NCBI RefSeq assembly: GCF_938045205.1
Contig: NZ_CALIMY010000057.1
Location: forward strand, 1 to 20,747
DNA length: 20,747 nucleotides
Source of the DNA: an uncultured Campylobacter sp.
Lineage (GTDB): Bacteria > Campylobacterota > Campylobacteria > Campylobacterales > Campylobacteraceae
Direction: 5' to 3'
Below are positions 14,891-20,747 of the stretch, piece by piece (the stretch's first letter is position 1; each line of letters begins with the position of its first letter). Below the pieces are notes generated by a model, which saw only the letters and a list, made by a program, of their open reading frames with translations, was not told the DNA's origin and made no database searches. The translations under genes were made by a program, and so were the position numbers.

Positions 14891-16384
14891 TTAAATTCTT
14901 TCTAAAAATTCTTTTATAAAGCCTAGCTTGCCCTGCTCGTCAAGGGATCTGAATTCACGCTCGTTTGCTTTGATGTGATCGACTAAAGGGTGAAATTCCT
15001 CATCGAGCTTGGTTTTATCGAGTTTGCCGGAAAGCGCCTCGTTTTTACTGCGAGCGAAAAATTTATTCACGAGATAATAAGGCGTTTTCATCTTAAAGCA
15101 AAAATCGTTTTGGCTCGGAATATACACCATAAAGCCCTCGAATTTCGCCTCTTTGACTATATTTTTAAGCTCCGCAAAGCTCGTTTTTAGATACTGCTCG
15201 CCCTCTTTATAAAAAGGTCTTTTTAGCGCTCCGTCAGTGCTTGCAGCGATCTTATCCAGCTCAAATTCGCTCTCTTGCGCGCCGGTTTTAACGTCGATAA
15301 GTCCGATAAAAGTTTCTCCAAGCTCCTCTTCTACAATGTGCGGATCGCTCTCGTCGGTGATCTCAAATAAAAAAGTTTTATTTGGATAGCGTTTGAAAAT
15401 CTCTTCAAATTTGCAGCAGTGCTCGCGCGCCATCTGCGCAAATCTACTATCGGTCGATCCCGTCGTGGAGTAGATGACGCGGCGGTTAAAGCTCGCGCCG
15501 CTTTCGCCGATATCTACGTAGGTGCAACACCCCAAAAAGCCGTTTACCTTTCGCACGGCAAGCACGGGCGTATCGTCTGTGATGTCGATAGGATAAAGGC
15601 TTTTGCGCGAGGTAAATTCCGAGTAGTTATAGACCTTTTTAAATGGACGCACGATGATATTTAGATCATCGTCCATTATGAGCCCGCGCATCTCAAGCAA
15701 CGCCTTATCCCAATCGGCTTTGAAAAAGACGCGTTTTGAGTATTTGTAGGTGCGAAGCTCGGGATAAAGCTCGCTTTGACGCGCGCTCCAGAGCCTTTTA
15801 TCCTGCGTAGCGGCGATATATTTTTTCGTTACGTAGGTATTTTGCGCCGCATCAAAGGGCAGATCGCGCCTGTTTAGAGCCGCCGCGTCTTTAATCTTTT
15901 GCGCTACGCTTTCGCTCATAGGATTAACGGGCGGGATCAAAATTTCGCCCTCTATTTTGTTGTTTGCGACCTTGATAAACATCGCTATCACGGTATCTTC
16001 ATCGACGCCGTGCTCGGAGGCGAAGAAATTTTGCATTCTAAAGCATTCGAAAATAAATCCATTTTGGGCGGCTTGCTCTTTTAGGCTTAACAGCTCTTTG
16101 GTGCGCGCGCTCACGTTGCTAAGCACGATAAGAACGTCTCTATCTTTGTTTTCCATGGCAAATTTATACGCCTGCTTTATCTCGCGGGCGACCTTGCGCT
16201 TTGCATCCTCCAAAAGCTTCGGCGACCAAGTATAAACCCCCGCCTCATCGGTTAAGAACATATCGTTTTCCAGATGATAAATTTGCGCCTGAAGGTATTC
16301 GTTTTTAAATTCTTTAATTTTCTCTTTTGCGAAAGTCGTTTTACCCGAGCCCGCGTGTCCGCGAACGACTATAAATTTTCTCAT
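14891..16384 (-). CDS. Polynucleotide kinase-RNA ligase fusion (Rnl1-like)
   Basis: A 497-residue two-domain protein. The N-terminal P-loop kinase (about 1-165) has GHAGSGKTT (9-17), a likely general-base D41 in LENDMF and R94 in SARTKE, as in T4 polynucleotide kinase. The C-terminal domain (about 185-497) is a covalent nucleotidyltransferase. It has RGLIMDD (233-239) and a VYNYSEF stretch, nucleotidyl lysine K279 in KVNG (motif I), FLFEITDESD (motif III-like), EGFMVYIP (motif IV) and FKMKTPYYL (motif V), resembling T4 Rnl1. Together these would phosphorylate a 5'-OH RNA end and seal it to a 3'-OH. The ATG follows AAGGCGG. There is no phosphatase domain; the neighbouring phosphoesterase could supply it. 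Its biological substrate, perhaps nuclease-cut tRNA, is unknown. Confidence 0.88.
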   Translation of the reverse strand: MRKFIVVRGHAGSGKTTFAKEKIKEFKNEYLQAQIYHLENDMFLTDEAGVYTWSPKLLEDAKRKVAREIKQAYKFAMENKDRDVLIVLSNVSARTKELLSLKEQAAQNGFIFECFRMQNFFASEHGVDEDTVIAMFIKVANNKIEGEILIPPVNPMSESVAQKIKDAAALNRRDLPFDAAQNTYVTKKYIAATQDKRLWSARQSELYPELRTYKYSKRVFFKADWDKALLEMRGLIMDDDLNIIVRPFKKVYNYSEFTSRKSLYPIDITDDTPVLAVRKVNGFLGCCTYVDIGESGASFNRRVIYSTTGSTDSRFAQMAREHCCKFEEIFKRYPNKTFLFEITDESDPHIVEEELGETFIGLIDVKTGAQESEFELDKIAASTDGALKRPFYKEGEQYLKTSFAELKNIVKEAKFEGFMVYIPSQNDFCFKMKTPYYLVNKFFARSKNEALSGKLDKTKLDEEFHPLVDHIKANEREFRSLDEQGKLGFIKEFLERI

Positions 16385-16665
16385 TTTACCGCCTTGATTT
16401 TATGTGGCGATATTCTACCTGAAATTTGAGCGCTTTGGTATCAAGAAATATGGATTTTGGTAAAATTCAAGGCTCGGCGGAACTTAATACTCCTTGGTTT
16501 GAGCCTAAGTTAAAGAGAGCCGATTTTAAATAGAAAATTTGCGCTTTGCCAAGGTGTTGAAATTAAAATTTGACTAAATTTGCTTCGCCGAAGCGCTTGA
16601 TCGATGAAAGCGCCAAATTCGATAGACGTGCGATAAAAAGCGTATTTGTCCTTGCTATTTGATTT
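16385..16665. other. Intergenic region upstream of the kinase-ligase gene
   Basis: About 280 bp without a gene, moderately rich in AAATTT words. It contains the kinase-ligase promoter region at its left end and runs to the asparaginase terminator on the right. Confidence 0.5.
16412..16417 (-). promoter_or_regulatory. Candidate -10 box for the RNA-repair cassette
   Basis: TAGAAT on the minus strand, 27 bp upstream of the kinase-ligase ATG, followed by an AAGGCGG ribosome site. The asparaginase terminator lies further upstream, so the cassette probably has independent transcription. Confidence 0.45.
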
Positions 16666-16694
16666 AAATTTAGCCCCGTAGAGGGGCTAAATTT
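16666..16694. terminator. Terminator of the asparaginase gene with AAATTT arms
   Basis: Perfect 12-bp stem AAATTTAGCCCC / GGGGCTAAATTT, loop GTAGA, beginning 4 bp after the asparaginase stop in the minus direction. The outer six pairs are an RAATTY word on both sides, and the A/T-rich outer arm gives a short T tract after the stem. Confidence 0.8.
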
Positions 16695-16698
16695 ACGC

Positions 16699-17739
16699 TT
16701 ATTTCTCGCCAAGCGGCCAGTAAACGATCGGCTTAGCTCCGAGCCTTGCCTCGCCGTGATACATTCCGAGCTTATCTTTCGTCCATGCAAAGCCGGTGTG
16801 TCCGTGCTTGTCGATCGAGATGATGCCGCCACTGCCGCCTAGAGCTTTGACCTGGGCTACCGCTTCTTCGGCGGCCTTTTGCACGTCTTGCGTTTTGTAT
16901 TTATAAAGAGCCGAGACCTCGTGTGCGGCATTTACGCGCATGTATATATCGCCCGTGCCGGTGCAAGAAACCGCCACCGAGTCGTTGTCGGCGTAGGTTC
17001 CCGAGCCGATTATAGGGCTATCGCCGATGCGGCCGGTCATTTTATTGGTCATACCGCCGGTACTGGTCGCTGCGGCTAGGTTGCCGTTTTTATCCAGCGC
17101 GATCGCGCCTACGGTGCCTAGATATGGGCGCTCGTGTAAATTTAGCGACGTCTTTTTTGTCTTTTCGCTATCAAGTAGCAACTTTTGCTTCTCTTTGGCC
17201 TTTTGCAGCGCGTCGTATCTAAACTGCGTGAAAAAATACTTCTGATCCACCATCTCTAGGCCGTTTTCTTTGGCGAGCTTGTCGGCTCCCTCGCCCGCAA
17301 CCAGCGTATGCCACGTCTTATCCATCACGAGCCTGGCGCCTAGGATAGGGTTTTTGATATGCCTTGCCATCGCGACCGCGCCCGCTTTTTTGGTCGAGCC
17401 GTCCATTATCGAGGCGTCGAGTTCGTTAAATCCGTCAGCTGTAAATACCGCGCCCTTGCCCGCGTTGAAATTCGGATCGTCCTCAAGCACCATAATGGCC
17501 GCAGTTACGGCATCCATCGCGCTGCCGCCTTTTTCAAGCACGGCTTGACCCGCTAAAAGCGCTTTTTTCATCGGCTCTTCGCGGATTTTAAATTCCTCTT
17601 TAGTTAGATCAAGCCCGCTGGTGCCGCCGTGAATAACGATAACGGGGGAAAATTTCTCCTGCGCATTCGCAGCCGTTAGCCCGAGCAGGGCCAGACTCGC
17701 CGCCATAAAAACGGCCTTTGAGAGTGAAAAGTGCTTCAT
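16699..17739 (-). CDS. iaaA: Secreted isoaspartyl peptidase/L-asparaginase (Ntn hydrolase)
   Basis: A 346-residue precursor with signal peptide ending ANA-QE (cleavage near residue 26), so it should be periplasmic. The N-terminal part carries IHGGTSG and GGSAMDAVTAA. The autocatalytic cleavage site is LGTVGAIALD, where T209 becomes the N-terminal nucleophile of the beta subunit. STGGMTNK (226-233) and GDSPIIGSGTYAD (239-251) line the substrate pocket. The family hydrolyses isoaspartyl dipeptides and L-asparagine. The ATG at 17739 follows AAGGATGAG. The terminator is 4 bp beyond the stop. Its last 49 codons are the sequence duplicated at 13976-14121. Confidence 0.93.
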   Translation of the reverse strand: MKHFSLSKAVFMAASLALLGLTAANAQEKFSPVIVIHGGTSGLDLTKEEFKIREEPMKKALLAGQAVLEKGGSAMDAVTAAIMVLEDDPNFNAGKGAVFTADGFNELDASIMDGSTKKAGAVAMARHIKNPILGARLVMDKTWHTLVAGEGADKLAKENGLEMVDQKYFFTQFRYDALQKAKEKQKLLLDSEKTKKTSLNLHERPYLGTVGAIALDKNGNLAAATSTGGMTNKMTGRIGDSPIIGSGTYADNDSVAVSCTGTGDIYMRVNAAHEVSALYKYKTQDVQKAAEEAVAQVKALGGSGGIISIDKHGHTGFAWTKDKLGMYHGEARLGAKPIVYWPLGEK

Positions 17740-18156
17740 ATCTCATCCTTTCGAAAAAATTGCAGAATTTCTAAGAAATGATATAACTTTGCACTTTTCG
17801 TTTCGCTTAATCAAATGCGAATTCGGCTGGATCTGAATCTAATGCTTTGAGCTTAAGATTAAGCTTTCGCCGTCAAATTTAACGCGACTTAATTTGTGGC
17901 ACAATCTGATAGGTCGATTTAAATTTTATAATTTTGAGTTTAAGCGTCGGTAAAATTTAATTACCGCAGCTCAATAAATTTCAACCGCGCGTCATAAAAT
18001 TTTAGCGCGCGGCCGTATTTTAAAGGGTGCTATGCGAGCGAGCGAGCTCAAGCACGCACCCAGCCGGCAAAGCAGGCTTTAAATCAAACGCCTCAAACTC
18101 GCCGTGCGCGATCATTTAGTGTTGCGTCGGAACCGACGCCAGTATGTTTTGACGGC
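17740..18156. repeat. Intergenic region with hairpins and RAATTY words
   Basis: No gene found. It contains hairpin CGGTAA-AATTTAA-TTACCG (17948-17966), hairpin CCGCGCG (17985-17991) with CGCGCGG (18006-18012), and the near-palindrome GCGTCGGAACCGACGC (18124-18139), which lies beyond the DUF417 stop and may end that transcript. A short (GCGA) triplet run lies near 18036. The right-hand half has few AAATTT words. Confidence 0.5.
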
Positions 18157-18594
18157 TCAATCGCAGCTTTTTTCTCCGTGGCAAAGGCGCGCCAGGTCGT
18201 ATTTTAGCAGCACCAAGCCAAGGCCTAGCAAGAAAAGGTCTTTAAAGATAAAGCCGTCGATCTTGCCCAGCTGCGGCAGTAGGCTGAGCGTGCTCAGCGC
18301 CATGACGATCACGATGAGATCGCCCACGATGCCCGCCTTCGGCTTGAAAAAGCCCGCGATGAGCGAGAGATAGCCCACGGTCTCCACCACGCCCAAAAAG
18401 TAGCTCGCGCCGGCATCCCCGAGCGCTGAGGGCAAAAACGAAAGCCACGTCTGCGAAAAAAGCAGCTTTAAAGCCTCCACCTCGAACTCAAACCACTTGT
18501 AGTTGCCCATCACGGCAAGCACGATGATAACGGAAAGTCTGGCGAATATAATATCCGCGTCGCCTGTGACAAATTTTTTTACGATCTCCCTCAT
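18157..18594 (-). CDS. DUF417 (YkgB/RclC-like) inner-membrane protein
   Basis: A 145-residue protein with about four hydrophobic segments. The family-typical start ARLSVIIVLAVMGNYKWFEFE is followed by a second block with LFSQTWLSFL, then a C-terminal FIFKDLFLLGLGLVLL segment. This matches DUF417, whose E. coli member RclC belongs to a reactive-chlorine-response operon. No rcl partner genes are visible here, so a stress role is only a suggestion. The ATG at 18594 has an AAGGAG ribosome site at ideal spacing and a TATCAT -10-like word about 30 bp further up. It appears to be monocistronic. Confidence 0.82.
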   Translation of the reverse strand: MREIVKKFVTGDADIIFARLSVIIVLAVMGNYKWFEFEVEALKLLFSQTWLSFLPSALGDAGASYFLGVVETVGYLSLIAGFFKPKAGIVGDLIVIVMALSTLSLLPQLGKIDGFIFKDLFLLGLGLVLLKYDLARLCHGEKSCD

Positions 18595-18782
18595 ACGGCT
18601 CCTTTGTAAATTTTGTAGCGGTATGATAGCGAGCTTGCGTGTAGGTTACGTGAAGGGGCAAAATTTCAAATTCCAAATTCCTCGGCTTCATAAAATTCTA
18701 CGCCTCCACAAAATTTCGTGGCTCTGCGAAATTTCAAATTCCATGCTACGCGCCGTAAAATTTAAAGCGAGCTCAGCAAATT
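18595..18782. repeat. Short RAATTY array between thiL and the DUF417 gene
   Basis: Nine RAATTY words (AAATTT, AAATTC) between about 18661 and 18785, at spacings of 8-25 bp, alternating with CTACGC-type words. No gene. Confidence 0.55.
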
Positions 18783-20309
18783 TCAAGGAGCGAAGTGGTG
18801 CGAGCTGCCGCGAAATTCCATAGAGCTTTGCGGCGTGCGCGGGCAAACCTCGGCGATGATATTGATCGAAACGCCTGTTTTAGCGGCAATCGCGTAAATT
18901 TTGGGCAAAAATTTCGGCGCGAAGCTAAATAAAATCTCATACTCCTCGCCGCTTTGCATCGCAGCCTCGCTAGGACGGGCGATCCAGCGCGCACCCACGC
19001 CGCTAGCCTCGAGCAGTCGGGGCAAATCCTGCGCGAGCCCGTCGCTAATATCCATCGCCGCGCTAATCAGCTTCGCCGCTTTGTAAAAAAACTTATCGCG
19101 CAAGACGGGCCTGACGAAGCGCGAATTTTTTGAAATTTTTGCGCGTAGATCCTCGCGCAATCGATATGAGCCACTACCCGGCACAGGATTTTCGCCTGCA
19201 GAGCTCTGCGACGTAGAATTTTCGCATGCGAGGCTTTGCGCCGTATAATTCGCTGCGGATTTTTGCGCCATAAAATTTCCGATAGAATTTCCTACGCTCA
19301 AATTTTGCGTCGTAAAATTTTGCTCAAAAAACTCCGCGTCCCGATTTTGCGTCGCGGAGCCCTGCAAGCCGTCATACGAAGCGTGAGTATCTAAATTTTG
19401 TGTTATAGAGCCCTGCGACACGCTGCACGCGGTGTAAGCATTCAAATCTTGCGTAGAATTTCCGTTATCAGGGCTCGGCGCAGAAATTTTGCCATCAAAG
19501 CTCTGCGTAGAAATTTCGTTATCGAACTGCGTAGAAATTTTACCGGCAGAGTCGTCATAGCCGCCGCTTTGCAGCCCGCTATCTTGCGCCGTAGGGCTCT
19601 TGCGATCGTCTCTGCTCCGCGACACGGAATTTTGCGCCGAATTTTCGGCGTCCAGGCTTTGCGGCTCGGCGCGCGCAGATGAAATTTTATCGCCCGAGCT
19701 TCGCACCTCATCGCCAGGATTTTGTGTCGCCGAAGCCTCGGCGTTCAGACCCTGCGACTCATCGCTTAGACCTTGCACCGACGAAATTTTATCGTCCCGG
19801 TTTTGCGTCTGCGAGCTAGCGGGCGAAATTTCATCTCTTAAAAGCACCGTCAGATCGCGCCCGACGCTACCCAGCTCGCCAGTATGCGCAATGAGATCGC
19901 CCGCGCGCGCGCCGCTGCGAAACACCGGGCGCTTGCACTTGCCGATCAGGCTCACGCTAAGCGCGATGCGATCCGAGCCTACCGTGTCGCCGCCGATGAT
20001 CCGTATGCCCCACTCGCGCGCCGTCTCGCTCACGCCCGCGCACAGCTCGTCGATCTCGCGCGTACCGATCTCGCGCGGCAGTGCAAGCCCCAGCAGGGCG
20101 TATTTGGCGCGCGCGTTCGTCGCGATCATATCCGAGATATTTACGAGCATCGCCTTTGCACCGATCTCGCGCAGGCTCAGCCAGCCGCGGCGGAAGTGCA
20201 CGCCCTCGACAAAAAGATCCTTGCAATACGCCCGTTCGCCGATCACGGCGCAATCATCACCATTAAGCTTCGATCTAAATTTCTCAAAAATATACCGCTC
20301 TTTATCCAT
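18783..20309 (-). CDS. thiL: Thiamine-monophosphate kinase with a large in-frame repeat insertion
   Basis: ThiL phosphorylates thiamine monophosphate to the cofactor thiamine diphosphate, using ATP. The N-terminal half has NGDDCAVIG (16-24), NISDMIA (57-63), GGDTV (106-110) and GELGSVGRDL (144-153). The C-terminal half resumes with KNSRFVRPVLR (394-404), AAMDISDGLAQDL (417-429) and SGEEYEILF (453-461), all standard ThiL/AIR-synthase motifs. The two halves sum to a normal length, but about 225 residues (roughly 159-384) rich in Ser, Asn, Gln and Asp are inserted between them, giving 508 residues. The ATG at 20309 has a GGAGGG ribosome site. The reading frame is intact, so the enzyme may still work with a disordered loop. 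The insertion is described separately. Confidence 0.92.
   Translation of the reverse strand: MDKERYIFEKFRSKLNGDDCAVIGERAYCKDLFVEGVHFRRGWLSLREIGAKAMLVNISDMIATNARAKYALLGLALPREIGTREIDELCAGVSETAREWGIRIIGGDTVGSDRIALSVSLIGKCKRPVFRSGARAGDLIAHTGELGSVGRDLTVLLRDEISPASSQTQNRDDKISSVQGLSDESQGLNAEASATQNPGDEVRSSGDKISSARAEPQSLDAENSAQNSVSRSRDDRKSPTAQDSGLQSGGYDDSAGKISTQFDNEISTQSFDGKISAPSPDNGNSTQDLNAYTACSVSQGSITQNLDTHASYDGLQGSATQNRDAEFFEQNFTTQNLSVGNSIGNFMAQKSAANYTAQSLACENSTSQSSAGENPVPGSGSYRLREDLRAKISKNSRFVRPVLRDKFFYKAAKLISAAMDISDGLAQDLPRLLEASGVGARWIARPSEAAMQSGEEYEILFSFAPKFLPKIYAIAAKTGVSINIIAEVCPRTPQSSMEFRGSSHHFAP
19158..19835. repeat. Degenerate repetitive insertion within thiL
   Basis: About 675 bp built from imperfect short units such as TTTTGCGTCG, GCGTAGAAATTT and GAAATTTTATCG, giving peptides like DKISS, NEISTQ, DGKISAP and ATQN. 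I count about fifteen RAATTY words. Stop codons are absent in the thiL frame over the whole length. Base composition and words resemble the intergenic arrays, not the flanking thiL halves. No transposase or fixed-length unit is evident; the spacing varies around 27-36 bp. Confidence 0.75.
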
Positions 20310-20427
20310 GCGCCCTCCGTTAAATTTAGCGTTACGCCGCAGCCGCGCGAAAGCTAAGAAGCCCGAATTTGCGGGCCTTTATTTAAATTTCGTCGCGCAG
20401 CAGGAGTTCTACGCTCCGTTTTGCAAG
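20310..20427 (-). promoter_or_regulatory. thiL leader region with hairpin
   Basis: Between the candidate -10 box and the thiL ATG is a leader of about 110 nt. It contains a stem GCCCG (20361-20365) / CGGGC (20372-20376), which in the minus direction is followed by TTCTTAGCTTTC. It may be an attenuator or just the terminator of an upstream gene outside the window. I do not see the conserved parts of a TPP riboswitch. Confidence 0.35.
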
Positions 20428-20433
20428 ATTATA
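20428..20433 (-). promoter_or_regulatory. Candidate -10 box for thiL
   Basis: TATAAT on the minus strand in the context CGCTATAATCTTGC, about 120 bp upstream of the thiL start. No obvious -35 box. Confidence 0.45.
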
Positions 20434-20747
20434 GCGTAAATTTAGATTTTCGCCGCGCGAGTTTGGCTGCGGTTCGGTGCGGCTCGATAGCAAAATTAGA
20501 AATCGCGTGAGTTTTGGGGCTTTAAGGCGGCTCGGTATGACTTGATGCGGACGAAGGCCCGCGATAAAACAGCGCCTGAGGCTATTTTTTGCTTGCGCCC
20601 GCCTGCGCGCACTCCCTCAGATGACGGCTCTTTTAAACGGCAAGTTTGAAAATTTAAAATTTAGCCGTAACCGCTGGCAAGATTAAATTTAAACGCTGCG
20701 TAAGCGTAGCAAAGATAGAATTTAGCGCTAAATTTTATGTGAAATTT
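20434..20747. other. Window-edge intergenic region
   Basis: No gene recognised. AAATTT words become dense from about 20648 to the end. A T-rich run at 20584-20592 and GC-rich inverted words are present without a clear function. Confidence 0.4.

Noticed and set aside
14122..16665. Self-mobile island or IS element
   Set aside because: No transposase, integrase or terminal inverted repeats were found; only the direct repeats of the asparaginase end are present.
19442..19711. Arginine-rich open frames on both strands within thiL
   Set aside because: They are alternative readings of the repetitive insertion; the thiL frame is continuous with conserved motifs on both sides.
20361..20376. tRNA or riboswitch near thiL
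   Set aside because: Only a single 5-bp stem is visible; no cloverleaf and no conserved TPP-aptamer segments.

Overview
The window looks like chromosomal DNA of a Campylobacter-type Campylobacterota. The evidence is the surE/tcdA pair and the lpxB-greA cluster, a DUF1104 periplasmic protein, short T-rich-preceded -10 boxes, and pervasive AAATTT words set in a background that is GC-rich for this group (C. gracilis-like by impression; not proven). Intergenic spaces are unusually long (about 300-850 bp) and are packed with RAATTY hexamers.

Layout: (1) 1-3400, minus strand, reads lpxB, greA, argC, then an lpxH-like hydrolase cut by the window edge: lipid A synthesis, transcript cleavage and arginine synthesis in one probable transcription unit. 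LpxB carries a small in-frame tandem-repeat insertion. (2) 3469-5802, plus: a lipoprotein of unknown role, then surE and tcdA overlapping. (3) 6483-9928, plus: a nitroreductase, modD, a divergent ModA-like binding protein, a ModB-like permease with no ATPase gene beside it, and sodC under its own promoter. (4) 10331-13125, plus: a DUF1104 periplasmic protein with a Cys/His/Met-rich tail, a strong terminator, then an OmpR-type response regulator and its histidine kinase. (5) 13126-17739, minus: an RNA-repair-like cassette, made of a polynucleotide kinase-RNA ligase fusion and a separate metallophosphoesterase. It lies between an intact isoaspartyl peptidase/asparaginase gene and a second, frameshifted copy of only the 3' end of such a gene. 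(6) 18157-20309, minus: a DUF417 membrane protein and thiL, whose coding sequence holds an in-frame insertion of about 225 codons with the same RAATTY-rich repetitive character as the intergenic DNA.

The most interesting points are as follows. First, the kinase, ligase and phosphoesterase activities of the bacterial Pnkp RNA-repair enzyme appear here in a different gene arrangement. Second, the cassette is bracketed by direct repeats of an asparaginase 3' end (about 87% identical, nearly all differences synonymous in the last 38 codons), which points to acquisition as a unit. Third, RAATTY-rich repeat DNA has accumulated between genes, in terminator-like hairpins and inside thiL. In C. jejuni, RAATTY methylation is known to mark DNA for natural transformation, so these arrays may act like uptake signals here. 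All functional calls come from reading translated sequence by eye; no database search was run.
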